The notes under the pieces were generated by a model, which saw nothing but the letters and a program-made list of their open reading frames with translations, was not told the origin of the DNA and made no database searches. 64,000 bases of DNA from Acanthochromis polyacanthus (Eukaryota; Chordata; Actinopteri; Pomacentridae), in the NCBI RefSeq assembly GCF_021347895.1, contig NC_067117.1, forward strand, positions 485,242 to 549,241, read 5' to 3'. Each line of letters starts with the position of its first letter. Position 1 is the stretch's first letter. Below, in pieces: positions 46,401-64,000 of this stretch. The position numbers were made by a program, and so were the translations under genes.

Positions 46401-49400
46401 TACTTCAGTAATACTGTAGTAATACTGTAGTACACCTGCAGTAATACTGTAGTAATACTGTAGTACACCTGTAGTAATACTGTAGTAATACTGTAGTACA
46501 TCCTGCAGTAATACTGTAGTAATACTGTAGTACACCTGTAGTAATACCTGTAGTAATACTGTAGTAAAACTACCCTGCAGTAATACTGTAGTAATACTGT
46601 AGTACACCCTGTAGTAATACTGTAGTAATACTGTAGTAATACTGTAGTACACCTGTAGTAATACTGTAGTACACCTGCAGTAATACTGTAGTAATACTGT
46701 AGTACACCTGTAGTAATACTGTAGTACACCTGCAGTAATACTGTAGTAATACTGTAGTACACCTGCAGTAATACTGTAGTAATACTGTAGCACACCTGTA
46801 GTAATACTGTAGTAATACTGTAGTAATACTGCAGTAAACTGTAGTACACCTGCAGTAATACTGTAGTAATACTGTAGTACACCTGTAGTATACTGTAGTA
46901 ATACTGTAGTACACCTGCAGTAATACTGTAGTAATACTGTAGTACACCGCAGTAATACTGTAGTAATACTGTAGTACACCTGTAGTAATACTGTAGTACA
47001 CCTGTAGTAATACTGTAGTAATACTGTAGTACACCTGCAGTAATACTGTAGTAATACTGTAGTACACCTGTAGTAATACTGCAGTAATACTGTAGTACAC
47101 CTGCAGTAATACTGCAGTAATACTGTAGTACACCTGCAGTAATACTGTAGTAATACTGTAGTACACCTGCAGTAATACTGTAGTAATACTGTAGTACACC
47201 TGTAGTACACCTGTAGTCATACTGTAGTAATACTGCAGTAATACTGCAGTAATACTGTAGTACACTGCAGTAATACTGTAGTAATACTGTAGTACACCTG
47301 TAGTCATACTGTAGTCATACTGCAGTAATACTGTAGTCATACTGCAGTAATACTGTAGTACACCTGTAGTCATACTGTAGTACACTGTAGTAATACTGTA
47401 GTAATACTGTAGTACACCTGTAGTAATACTGTAGTACACTGTAGTAATACTGTAGTAATACTGTAGCACACCTGTAGTCATACTGTAGTAATACTGTAGT
47501 ACACCTGTAGTCATACTATAGTAATACTGTAGTAATACTGCAGTAATACTGTAGTACACCTGTAGTAATACTGTAGTACACCTGTAGTCATACTGTAGTA
47601 ATACTGTAGTACACCTGTAGTAATACTGTAGTACACCTGTAGTAATACTGTAGTACACCTGTAGTAATACTGTAGTAATACTGTAGTACACCTGCAGTAA
47701 TACTGTTAGTAATACTGTAGTACACCTGTAGTACACCTGTAGTCATACTGTAGTAATACTGCAGTAATACTGCAGTAATACTGTAGTACACTGCAGTAAT
47801 ACTGTAGTAATACTGTAGTACACCTGTAGTCATACTGTAGTCATACTGCAGTAATACTGTAGTCATACTGCAGTAATACTGTAGTACACCTGTAGTCATA
47901 CTGTAGTACACTGTAGTAATACTGTAGTAATACTGTAGTACACCTGTAGTAATACTGTAGTACACTGTAGTAATACTGTAGTAATACTGTAGCACACCTG
48001 TAGTCATACTGTAGTAATACTGTAGTACACCTGTAGTCATACTATAGTAATACTGTAGTAATACTGCAGTAATACTGTAGTACACCTGTAGTAATACTGT
48101 AGTACACCTGTAGTCATACTGTAGTAATACTGTAGTACACCTGTAGTCATACTATAGTAATACTGTAGTAATACTGTAGTACACCTGTAGTCATACTGTA
48201 GTAATACTGTAGTACACCTGTAGTCATACTGTAGTAATACTGTAGTAATACTGTAGTACACCTGTAGTCATACTATAGTAATACTGTAGTAATACTGTAG
48301 TAATACTGTAGCACACCTGTAATCATACTGTAGTAATACTGTAGTAATACTGTAGTACACCTGTAGTCATACTGTAGTAATACTGTAGTACACCTGTAGT
48401 CATACTGTAGTAATACTGTAGTAATACTGTAGTAATACTGTAGTACACCTGTAGTCATACTATAGTAATACTGTAGTAATACTGTAGTAATACTGTAGCA
48501 CACCTGTAATCATACTGTAGTAATACTGTAGTACACCTGTCGTCATACTGTAGTAATACTGTAGTAATACTGTAGTAATACTGTAGTACACCTGTAGTCA
48601 TACTATAGTAATACTGTAGTAATACTGTAGTAATACTGTAGTACACCTGTAGTACACCTGTAGTCATACTGTAGTAATACTGCCAGTAATACTGTAGTAC
48701 ACCTGTAGTAATACTGTAGTACACTGTAGTAATACTATAGTAATACTGTAGTACACCTGTAGTCATACTTTAGTAATACTGCAGTAATACTGTAGTACAC
48801 TGTAGTAATACTGTAGTAATACTGCAGTAATACTGTAGTACACCTGTAGTAATACTGTAGTACACTGTAGTAATACTATAGTAATACTGTAGTACACCTG
48901 TAGTCATACTTTAGTAATACTGTAGTAATACTGTAGCACACCTGTAGTACTCTGGTTGTGTGTATTCTAACAGTGATCTCTGTTTCAGATCATCAGTGAG
49001 ATCTCAAAAAAAGTCGCTCAGATCCAGAACGGTGAGTTTAAACCTGTCTGTCTGTCTCTAACCTGTCTGTCTCTAACCTGTCTGTCTCTAACCTGTCTGT
49101 CTCTAACCTGTCTGTCTTCCAGCTGGTCTGGGTGAGTTCAGGATCAGGGATCTGAACGATGAGATCAACAAGTTGCTGAGGGAGAAAGGTCACTGGGGAG
49201 GTCAGGATCAAGGAGCTGGGAGGACCCGACTACGCGGTAAACATTATTGATCACTAATTATTGATCAGTGATTGTTGATGGGTGGTTATTGATCAGTGAT
49301 TATTGGTCATGCTTCTTCCAGCGGGTCGGTCCCAGGATGTTGGACCACGAGGGGAAGGAGGTTCCAGGAAACCGCGGTTATAAATACTTCGGAGCAGCCA

Positions 49401-50045
49401 GAGACCTGCCAGGAGTCCGTGAGCTGTTCGAGAAGGAACGTACGTACTTCCTCTTACCTCACTTCCTGTTTCACGTGTCTGATGACTGATCCTGACTGAT
49501 CATGTGACTCCAGCTGCCCCGGCCCTGAGGAAGACGAGGGCAGAGCTGATGAAGGACGTGGATGCCGAGTACTACGGCTACAGGGACGAAGACGACGGCG
49601 TCCTCCTTCCTCTGGAGACGCAGTACGAGAAACAAGGTGAGAGTCGCTCAGTGAACGCGACAGTTTTAATAAACCTGTTAAGTCTGAGGAGGCAAACAGG
49701 TGATGAGTTTAACGTCCAGGTAAACAAACCTGGTATCAACGCCAGCAAACAGGAAGACGTTATCTGAGCTTCAGACACAGTCAGTAGAGAAAACACACAG
49801 AACCTGGAGCCCGGTGTCACTGGACCGGACCCCACATCAACCTGCTGAATCCCAACGTCAGTGTCAGGGCTGGCAGCCACTGGACTTAACACTGGAGTTA
49901 ACACTAAGGTTCACACTGGAATTAACACTGGAATTTACACTGGGGTTAACTGGAGGCACAGTGTGGAGGTGTTTCAGACGGTGAACCTGTGACCCAGATG
50001 AACTTTTTGTTTTACTGTTTGCATCAACATCAACACATACTCTTG

Positions 50046-50079
<34 letters not shown>

Positions 50080-50548
50080 CGGTGCTGGAGGCGGTCCAGA
50101 GGTGGAGAACAGAGAAAGAGTCTCATCTCTCTGGAGAGTCTCAGCAGCAGCAGGATGAGGACGAGGAGGACATCTACAGTGTCCACACTGACCAGGTGAG
50201 TCCTTGACCTGCTGGACAATCTATCTGCTGAGTTACCTGATGTCTTACTTGCTGTTCTTACTGTGTGAAGCCTGAAGATGAGGAGAACCAGGAGGAGATG
50301 CAGGGAGAAGAAGGAGGAGTCGCCTTCATCGCACACGTACCTGTTCCCTCCCAGAGAGAGGTGAGACACCCTTCCTCACCCGTCCTCAGTAGGATCTCCT
50401 CTCCGATGTGAACTCAAATGTCCATCTTTGTGTGCTTCAGGTGGAGGAGGCTCTGGTCCGGAGGAAGAAGATGGAGCTGCTGCAGCGCTACGCCAGCGAG
50501 ACCCTTCAGGCTCAGAGTCAAGAAGCCAGAACTCTGCTGGGACTCTAA
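43405..50548 (+). CDS. isy1: Pre-mRNA-splicing factor ISY1
   Basis: Component of the NineTeen-related part of the activated spliceosome, acting in the nucleus during the first catalytic step. Coding exons: 43405-43407 (the ATG alone), 44236-44258, 44533-44584, 44843-44908, 48989-49031, 49123-49236, 49322-49439, 49514-49636, 50080-50195, 50271-50360, 50441-50548. The product matches the family throughout: [107 protein letters not shown]. Exon 49123-49236 is one base too long: GGGG at 49195-49198, where GGG keeps the frame ([14 protein letters not shown]). With that base ignored the protein is 284 residues; human is 285. ATTAAA at 50651-50656 may be the polyadenylation signal. Confidence 0.95.
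44922..48950. repeat. 4-kb minisatellite in isy1 intron 4, 11-bp units
   Basis: Built from 11-bp units TACTGTAGTAA, TACTGTAGTAC and ACCTGTAGTAA in varying order, with longer sub-blocks repeated (for example about 47210-47700 and 47740-48100 are near-identical). It fills almost the whole intron between exons 44843-44908 and 48989-49031. Long minus-strand open frames (up to 388 codons, repeats of [11 protein letters not shown]) result from the period 33 = 3 x 11 and are not genes. At 45350-45850 the units carry many one-base irregularities. Confidence 0.97.
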
Positions 50549-50550
50549 CC

Positions 50551-50617
<67 letters not shown>

Positions 50618-50618
50618 A
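50549..50618. repeat. (CTGT)n tetranucleotide in isy1 3' UTR
   Basis: About 17 CTGT units, starting one base after the isy1 stop codon. Confidence 0.92.
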
Positions 50619-50775
50619 AATACCAGCTCAGTTTTGTACTCCTGTTTCTTATTAAAACTTTTTCTGCTCAGTTTGTTCTCATTGTGTTTTGTTGGTTCTT
50701 GGAGATTAAACCATGAAGACCCAAATGTTTGTAGGTCCAGGATCCAACAAGTGGTCCTAAACTGTATCCCCTCAC

Positions 50776-52332
50776 AGTAATCAGATTACTTCCATCAGTA
50801 GAGTATCTGCTCTGGTATCAGATTACTGACTACAGATTGAATTCAGGCTCCACAGCAAGAACTCAGTGGAACTAAGGGGAGGTTCTTGAGTTCCTCCTTT
50901 GTTCTGCTGGCTTCAGGACTCACACTGTCCAGGTCCTGGTTCCTCTTGGTTCTAGTGGAGAAGCTCTGGTGTGATATTGTTCTCTAGATGTTCTCCTACT
51001 GGAATGTTCCTCTTCTCCATCTGCTCAGCCAGGATTCTGGTTCCTCCTCAGACCTTCATGCTGCATCTAGAAATGTCTTCAACACCTTCTGACCTCATGC
51101 AGCCCCAGATCATCACACTCCCACCTCCATGCTTCACCGTCAGGACCATCCATCCACTGTGGTAGTCCTGGTCAGGTTCTCACCAAACATCTGGACTCCA
51201 TCTGAGCCCAACTCATTGATCTTCATCTGACCAAAGAATGTTCTCCAGCATCCATCAGGCTTCTTCTCATGTTTTTCATCTGGAAGTTTAGCTCTGAGCA
51301 GCAGCCTGGTTTAGTTCTGGTCCTCTGTCCATAGAGGTTGATGTTCTGAAGGTTCCTTCACACTGTCTGAGCTTCACACTAACTCTGGTTTCCATGGAGA
51401 ACCCCTGAACCAAGTCTGAAGCAGCTGATGTCTGTTTTTACAGCTGGATGGAGAAAGTAGTTCACTGTCTGTGGAGTCATTTTAGGAGCTCTGATTAGTG
51501 GAACTATGACTCCTTCTAGACCTCCTGATTAGTGGAACTATGACTCCTTCTAGACCTCCTGATTAGTGGAACTATGACTCCTTCTAGACCTCCTGATTAG
51601 TGGAACTATGACTCCTTCTAGACCTCCTGATTAGTGGAACTATGACTCCTTCTAGACCTGATTAGTGGAACTATGACTCCTTCTAGACCTCCTGATTAGT
51701 GGAACTATGACTCCTTCTAGACCTCCTGATTAGTGGTACTATGACTCCTTCTAGACCTCCTGATTAGTGGAACTATGACTCCTTCTAGACCTCCTGATTA
51801 GTGGTACTATGACTCCTTCCAGACCTCCTGATTAGTGGAACTATGACTCCTTCTAGACCTCCTGATTAGTGGAACTATGACTCCTTCTAGACCTCCTGAT
51901 TAGTGGAACTATGACTCCTTCTAGACCTCCTGATTAGTGGAACTATGACTCCTTCTAGACCTCCTGATTAGTGGAACTATGACTCCTTCTAGACCTCCTG
52001 ATTAGTGGTACTAGACCTCTGATAATGCAGGAACTATGACTCCTCAGATGTTTCTCTTCCTCTGTTCAGTTCTTCTCCATGTGGAGCCATGATGCAGACA
52101 TAGATAGATCCAGTCCATAGGTCCAGGACTGAGAAGGTTCTGCTGTTCTCAGCTCCTATTAGAACCATGTTCATCAGTTAGACTGACTGGAATCACAGCT
52201 GGACTCTCTTTGGTTCTCAGAGGTTCTACTCTGAGGTTACTGTGATTCTTGTCTTTCTAAAGTGTTTGTTTTTTGTTGTTCATCAGAGGAAATACTCTGC
52301 TGTACTGAGAAGTAATCTGATTACTGTAAGGT
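50776..52332 (-). mobile_element. Decayed Tc1-like transposon
   Basis: Ends carry inverted CAGTAATCAGATTACTT and AAGTAATCTGATTACTG. On the minus strand remnants of a Tc1 transposase are visible at about 51060-51260: MKINELGSDGVQMFGENL (from the SDE region of the first catalytic Asp) and the complement of GTGAAGCATGGAGGTGGGAG (the KHGGGS motif). A minisatellite has expanded inside it. No frame is intact. Confidence 0.65.
51489..52012. repeat. 34-bp minisatellite
   Basis: About 15 copies of a unit made of GATTAGTGGAACTATGACTC followed by CTTCTAGACCTCCT, with one shortened copy near 51655. It lies within the decayed Tc1-like element. Confidence 0.93.
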
Positions 52333-53700
52333 GATAGACTTCAGGTTTGTTGTGTTGACTGAGGGGAGGTCAGTCTGGACTTTCTGTTGTTCTGATCCTC
52401 CAGTTCTGGATCATCTGATTGGGCCGTCACAATGATTCTTCGTCTCTGGAGATTCTCAAGTAGCTACTCTAGTTACTTCAGTCCCTCTAGTTACTTTAGT
52501 TACTTGTAGTGTTCTGCTCGTGACTCTGAGAACAGCAGAACAGTGTCTCTGTCTGTCTTGTCATGTGGCTTCACTCTGATTGGTTGATTGGTGGCAGCAT
52601 TCTGCAGCATGTGATTGGCTGATTAACGACCAGACGCTGCATGTGATGTCATGTGAGGAGAAACAGTCAGCCACATTTAATCTGTGTGTGTGTGTGTGTG
52701 TGTTGTTCTCTGTGCAGAACTTGACAAAACTTTAATTTCTATAAGCTTCTTAAGATGGAATAAGGCTCAGTTGGTGTTTATATTTTATTTGGTGAATCAG
52801 AAACATCTCTATGGAACGTTAGAACAACAGAGACACGTTCTTCTGTTCTCTGACAGCTGACATTATCTACTCCATCTCCTCCAGTCTATCAGCTTCTGAA
52901 CATCACGTCTCTGATGATCAGCGCTGAGCAGGACCAGACAGATGGTTCAGATTTTGGTTGTAGAATGTGTCCTCCACTGATCACACAGTTCAGAAAACAG
53001 AAAGGAGACAAACAGATAGAGAACATCTACAGAACGTCCTCTTGAAGACAAAGCTGGGACTTATGTCTCTGTAGCTAATAAGAAAAGGAGAAAGAAGAAA
53101 AAAAGGACTGTTGACTTGAGGCATTATTTCTATATTTTTTTCATTTGCCATTAGACACATTATTTTGAAGAATGGGCTAACTGAACATTGAAGAATAGGC
53201 TACCTCTCTTTTTTCTTTTTGTTTAATATTTTGAGGCATTATTTCTATTTTTACATAATTGATCATTGGGAGGTTATTTTGAAGAATGCTACTCTACCTC
53301 ACTTTTCCTAACTAAGGTGTAAGTGTCAGAGAGATGATTATTTCTTATTTTGTTAAACATCTGAATACATGTGTTCCTACACAACTTGAGTCAATAACTA
53401 TTAAAGACCAGAGCATGCCATATTTGTATGTGACTGATTATATTGTTTAGGAGAATTGCTTTAATAAATATATTTATAAAGCAACTGTTTGTGAGTGTTC
53501 TGGGCTATTTTTCTGTATATCCAGGTAAAGTGTTCTTTTCTGGGGAATTCAGAATATCTGTTTAACTGAGTTTGAAGCACAGAAAGCCCCCTGACCCACG
53601 GAAAATTTTTCGCGCGCGAGCTGGAAGTGTGTCCTCTTTTCAGAGAAACAGAATATGGTCACCCTATTTTATCCTCACTGTACTGATGAACACCCTGCGG
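52333..53700. other. Intergenic, no gene recognised
   Basis: Contains a short (GT)n at 52682-52703. A segment with TTGAGGCATTATTTCTAT and GAAGAATGGGCTAACT is duplicated (about 53118-53210 and 53232-53300). No exon is seen. Confidence 0.4.
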
Positions 53701-53770
53701 CCACAATAACATGACAGACACTGTGACAGCCATGTAGCTCCGCCCCCTGGTGACATCACAGCACTGTGGC

Positions 53771-53776
53771 TATAAA
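53771..53776 (+). promoter_or_regulatory. hdhd5: TATA box of hdhd5
   Basis: TATAAA lies 45 bp before the start codon, so transcription would begin about 15-20 bp before the ATG if it is used. The 5' UTR would be unusually short. Confidence 0.4.
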
Positions 53777-53815
53777 GCAGTAGCAGAGAAGAACAGAAAC
53801 ACAACAACAGGAGTC

Positions 53816-59907
<6,092 letters not shown>

Positions 59908-60074
59908 GCTCAGGACCAACATGATGAAAGAAACACAGAAATAGAAGAACTCACAGCTCCGGAGGATTCTTCTGTCTCTCATCAAACTGAATGTGGACCT
60001 GACTCTAACCGCTGAAGACGTTAAACGAACATGAACTTCTCTGTGATTAATGTTGGGAACACATAATAAAGTTC

Positions 60075-60970
60075 AGATGCGTTCCACTATAAGCTTCATC
60101 TGATAGTTCACGCCACAGTCACAAACACACACAGCGCCACCCAGTGACGGATGCTCAAACTGCAAACCAGCGTGCTACAATGATTAAATGACAGGAGATA
60201 TGAAGAATGAGAGGGTTAGAGATCCACAAGGAAACACGATGAATGGGACAAATCCTACTAATTAAACTGTTGCACACTCTTATGCAGATTATTTTTGTTT
60301 ATTTGTTGTTATGTTTTAACCAGTTATTCACCTTTGGCATGTTTGTTAGCAGATTTTATGTGTTTTCTTGATTATTTGTATGTTTGTACTTTAGCTTCTG
60401 TTTACATGTTTACCCAGACCTCAGATGTTTTAAGTATATTTTATGCAGTTTTAACAGATTCAAGGTATTGTTTAACAAACTGTTTTTTTCATTTTGTTTT
60501 TTATACCAGAAATAGTGTATTTATAAATATTGTTCATGAATGTTTGACAGATTTTGTTTATTTTTTAACATACTGCAGGTGTTTTCTAGATTATTTGGGT
60601 GTTTGGATTTTAGGATCTGTCGACATGCTTTCCAGACATGATTTATTTTTACCACAATAAATGAATTTTTAAAAAACATTTTTATTTTAAAATGATTCTT
60701 GATGGTCTTTCAACGTGTTTTGCATGTATATTAAGTATTATAAAAGTATTACTTAAGTAAAATTAAGTATTATTTAAGTAGAATATTGCCTTTAAGTACT
60801 TTAGGCTTTTTTAAAGTGTATTTTTATCAGATTTGTTGTTTTCCAGATTATTTCAATGTTTTGACTTCAGCCTCCATTCACGTTTTCTAGATTTCAGATG
60901 TATTACATGTATTTTTTGCTACATCTCATGTATTTTAAACCTATGTAAAGTGTTTCCAACGTATTCCGTG
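60075..60970. repeat. AT-rich degenerate repeat between hdhd5 and pcif1
   Basis: From about 60330 three diverged units share a pattern of GTTTTCTAGATTATTT, a T/G-rich stretch, and CATGTTT or CACGTTT followed by CAGATGT. Each unit is about 200-270 bp. No gene is seen. Confidence 0.4.
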
Positions 60971-60984
60971 TTTTTTGGGACATA

Positions 60985-61460
60985 TTTCCGGTTTTATTTT
61001 GGCTCTTTGACCTCCCCATCATGGCGGCGGTAACCAGACACCTCGGGACAGGAAGCGGGTCAGCCGCCGCGCCTGCGCAGTGACTGAGCCCGGGTCCCTG
61101 TAAAGATGTCTGAGCAGGCGGGGAGGGAGCGGAGCGGAGGACCCGAAACAAGCGCGCAGAACCTGCAGCTGTCCGACACTTCCCCGGTCAAGGTAAGATC
61201 AGGCGGCCCCGTAGGTCCGCTCTGACTACACCGACATGCGGCGGAAGGTTCCGGGCTCCGTTTGAGCCCGGTTGGAGGCCCGCGGGGCAGCGGGGTTTGC
61301 GGAACGGACCACAAATGTTGCGGAGGGCGCGCAGCGCTGTGGCAGGGGCGTGTCCGCCATCTTGTGAGCCGAGTGGCGCCTGAACTGCAGCTGCGGCTCT
61401 GAGCGCCAGCCGAGCGGGCCGCACCAAATGGCCGCTAACGGCCGAATTAACGGCGCGCCG
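60985..61460 (+). promoter_or_regulatory. pcif1: CpG-island promoter of pcif1
   Basis: Very GC- and CpG-rich. YY1-type motifs occur at CATCATGGCGGCGGTAA (about 61018) and GCCATCTTGT (about 61357). No TATA box is seen. The island extends into the first intron, to about 61900. Confidence 0.65.
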
Positions 61461-62345
61461 CCGCCACTGTGCCCGTTCTCGGCGCTCTGAGCCGGTTTGG
61501 TGCCGCCGTGGACCCGTACCGGCCGCCGCCGTGTCCGTGTGGAGAACCGGGGACCGGAGGAGCAGCCGCAGCCTTTTGTTGTCCTCTCCCTCCTCCCTCT
61601 CCTCCCCCCTCCTTGTTTGTTTGGAAAGCCTGCCAGGCGCATGCGTGTAACCATGGCGCTCGTTTCTGCGTATGAACGAAAACAGATCAAATGTATCGAC
61701 AGCGCGCGGCAGTTTGTCACAACACACACACACACACCGAGCCGCTGATCGATCACTGTTATCAGATTTGTCTGTGAGGCCGCTGTTTGCCGCCAAAACC
61801 AACAGCTCAGCCCGGTGTTACCGAGCAATCCGTCACGTGTCAACCGGAGCCACCGAACGGAACAACCGAACCCGAAATCCGACCTGTCCGAGCATACAAC
61901 ACTCGAGTCCATCTGCAGCTGGACGGTGTTGATTTTAACACCGATTAATCTGTGATTAATCTGATCGATCAGCTCCTGATCCTGTCTGATTCATTAAAAC
62001 ACTATTGATGATCAAAATATTTGCTCATTGATCTTCTGTGGATCCACTAATAAATCATCAGGTCCAGATGATCAAAGTACATCCGTGTATTTATTATTGT
62101 TATTGTCTATAAATGAACATTAAGTATTAATATCAGTTGGTTCTGTTCATGTTCCACATCAGAACTGGGTTCTTCAAGTTCCTGCTTTAAACATGTTTAT
62201 AAGCGTGTACAACTCTGACAGGTGATCTTCACCTGAGTGCACCTGTTTTGATGTCACGGTGATGTCACCTGTCTCTTCTGTCCAGGCAGGTCGATGTCAT
62301 TCTGATGTGCAGCTGAGATGTCCAATGACAGCCAGGGATCGGTGA
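61106..62345 (+). CDS. Upstream open reading frame of pcif1 (spliced)
   Basis: ATG at 61106 opens a frame (MSEQAGRERSGGPETS) to a donor at 61193. Joined to the acceptor before 62286, it continues AGRCHSDVQL and stops at 62343-62345, past the main start at 62318, in another frame. It encodes about 48 residues. Alternatively it could be the start of a different first-exon isoform. Inferred from splice sites only. Confidence 0.4.
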
Positions 62346-64000
62346 AGGGGGAGGCGGCCATGCTGATCTCTCCCTCAGCCTCCGCCTCCTCTCAGGGACC
62401 GCCCCTTTCTCCGTCCACCACCACCAAAACACCTGAGCTCCCTGGTAAACCCGTCTGTCCCTCACCTGTCTGTCTCTCTCTGTCTCACCTGTCTCTCTCT
62501 CTCTCTCTCTCTCTCTCCTGTCTCTCTCTCACCTGTCTCTCTCTCACTTGTCTCTCTCTCCCTCCTGTCTCTCTTTCCTGTCTCACCTGTCTCTGTCTCT
62601 CCTGTCTCTCCTGTCTCTCTGTAGATGAGCTGGTCCAGGCTGGCTGGTCTAAGTGCTGGTCCCGGAGGGAGAACCGGCCTTACTACTTCAACAGATTCAC
62701 CAATCAGAGCCTGTGGGAGGTGCCAGTGCTGGGTCAGCATGATGTCATCGTGAGTCCCTCCCCCAACAAACAATAAAGAAACAAATAACTATGTAGTCTA
62801 CAGTTATTGATCTGTCTGTAGCTATTGATCTGTGTGTAGTTATTGATCAGTGTGTAGTTATTGATCAGTGTGTAGTTATTGATCAGTGTGTAGTTGTTGA
62901 TCAGTGTGTAGTTGTTGATCTGTGTGTAGTTGTTGATCTGTCTGTAGCTATTGATCTGTGTGTAGTTATTGATCTGTGTGTAGTTATTGATCAGTGTGTA
63001 GTTGTTGATCTGTCTGTAGTTATTGATCAGTGTGTAGTTATTGATCAGTGTGTAGTTATTGATCAGTGTGTAGTTATTGATCTGTCTGTAGTTATTGATC
63101 AGTGTGTAGTTATTGATCAGTGTGTAGTTATTGATCAGTGTGTAGTTGTTGATCTGTCTGTAGTTATTGATCAGTGTGTAGTTATTGATCAGTGTGTAGT
63201 TATTGATCTGTCTGTAGTTATTGATCTGTGTGTAGTTATTGATCAGTGTGTAGTTGTTGATCTGTCTGTAGTTATTGATCAGTGTGTAGTTATTGATCAG
63301 TGTGTAGTTGTTGATCAGTGTGTAGTTGTTGATCAGTGTGTAGTTATTGATCTGTCTGTAGTTATTGATCTGTGTGTAGTTATTGATCAGTGTGTAGTTG
63401 TTGATCTGTCTGTAGTTATTGATCAGTGTGTAGTTATTGATCAGTGTGTAGTTGTTGATCAGTGTGTAGTTGTTGATCAGTGTGTAGTTATTGATCTGTC
63501 TGTAGTTATTGATCAGTGTGTAGTTATTGATCAGTGTGTAGTTATTGATCTGTCTGTAGTTATTGATCTGTCTGTAGTTATTGATCAGTCTGTAGTTATT
63601 GATCTGTCTGTAGTTATTGATCTGTCTGTAGCTATTGATCAGTGTGTAGTTATTGATCAGTGTGTAGTTGTTGATCTGTCTGTAGTTGTTGATCTGTGTG
63701 TAGTTGTTGATCAGTGTGTAGTTGTTGATCAGTGTGTAGTTGTTGATCTGTCTGTAGTTGTTGATCTGTCTGTAGTTGTTGATCTGTCTGTAGTTGTTGA
63801 TCTGTGTGTAGTTGTTGATCTGTGTGTAGTTGTTGATCAGTGTGTAGTTGTTGATCTGTGTGTAGTTGTTGATCTGTCTGTAGTTGTTGATCTGTCTGTA
63901 GTTGTTGATCAGTGTGTAGTTGTTGATCAGTGTGTAGTTGTTGATCAGTGTGTAGTTGTTGATCTGTCTGTAGTTGTTGATCTGTCTGTAGTTGTTGATC
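62318..64000 (+). CDS. pcif1: mRNA cap m6Am methyltransferase PCIF1 (5' part)
   Basis: Nuclear enzyme that binds phosphorylated RNA polymerase II C-terminal domain and methylates N6 of a cap-adjacent 2'-O-methyladenosine. Only the first two coding exons are in the window: 62318-62444 and 62625-62749. The start MSNDSQGSVKGEAAML matches the family N-terminus. The second exon encodes the WW domain (about residues 44-78: AGWSKCWSRRENRPYYFNRF to LWEVP), with both signature Trp residues, the Tyr pair that binds phospho-CTD, and the following GQHDVI. The methyltransferase core lies beyond the window. Intron 1 of the coding part is a CT-rich microsatellite; the next intron is a minisatellite running off the end. 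Confidence 0.93.
62445..62620. repeat. CT-rich microsatellite in pcif1
   Basis: CTGTCTCTCTCT-type repeats fill the 180-bp intron and act as its polypyrimidine tract. Confidence 0.85.
62790..64000. repeat. 18-bp minisatellite in pcif1 intron, runs off the window
   Basis: Over 65 copies of a unit TTATTGATCAGTGTGTAG with TTGTTG and CTGTCTG variants. It begins about 40 bp after the donor and continues to the last base. Each unit contains TGATCA or TGATCT. Confidence 0.96.

Noticed and set aside
44806..48766. Long minus-strand open frames (up to 388 codons) with repeating [10 protein letters not shown]
   Set aside because: They are translations of the 11-bp minisatellite; 33 bp is a multiple of three and the unit has few stops on that strand. 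No start context, promoter or family similarity.
61188..61912. 204- and 228-codon minus-strand frames
   Set aside because: CpG-island sequence with few stops by composition, antisense to the pcif1 first exon and intron; no family resemblance.

Overview
The window is vertebrate nuclear DNA, almost certainly from a teleost fish, probably a percomorph. The coding exons are short, have GT-AG introns, and encode clear vertebrate orthologues. The repeats are typical of fish: Tc1/mariner, hAT and piggyBac-type elements, tRNA-derived SINEs, Tx1-like LINE pieces, and many minisatellites and (CA)n tracts. There are no operons, ribosome-binding sites or CRISPR arrays.

Layout. 1-17 kb is repeat-rich. 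It holds a TTAA-flanked MITE, two minisatellites, a possible short gene start (3.5-5.0 kb), a U6 snRNA-like sequence (7.44-7.55 kb), decayed LINE pieces, nested long palindromes (10.3-12.9 kb), a further palindrome (14.2-14.5 kb) and one intact-looking Tc1-like transposon (15.24-16.85 kb). 17.2-20.3 kb is tsen2 (tRNA-splicing endonuclease subunit, 11 coding exons). 21.8-33.2 kb is rbm39 (RS/RRM splicing factor, 14 coding exons), with several hAT-type elements, a SINE and a LINE fragment in its introns or just upstream. 33-38 kb is decayed transposon sequence. 38.2-41.6 kb on the minus strand is a pyruvate dehydrogenase phosphatase (PDP) family locus with many single-base frame breaks. 43.4-50.5 kb is isy1 (spliceosomal factor), whose fourth intron is a roughly 4 kb minisatellite and whose sixth exon carries one extra base. 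50.8-52.3 kb is a decayed Tc1-like element. 53.8-59.9 kb is hdhd5 (HAD-family hydrolase), with two large intronic minisatellites. 61.0-64.0 kb is the 5' part of pcif1 (cap m6Am methyltransferase), cut by the window edge inside a minisatellite-filled intron.

The genes share a theme. tsen2 (tRNA splicing), rbm39 and isy1 (pre-mRNA splicing), pcif1 (mRNA cap modification) and a U6-like sequence all concern RNA processing. hdhd5 and the PDP locus do not fit it. Every protein-coding gene except PDP is on the plus strand. I reconstructed exon boundaries by eye from reading-frame continuity, splice consensus and knowledge of the families; the phases sum correctly for tsen2, rbm39, hdhd5 and the visible part of pcif1, and for isy1 apart from the single inserted base.

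No completely new system is evident. The observations most worth following are the U6-like copy whose 5' hairpin is rewritten but still pairs perfectly, the Tc1 element with apparently identical 201-bp terminal repeats, the triplicated splice acceptor in hdhd5, the 11-bp-based intronic arrays, and the contrast between intact neighbours and the frame-broken PDP locus.
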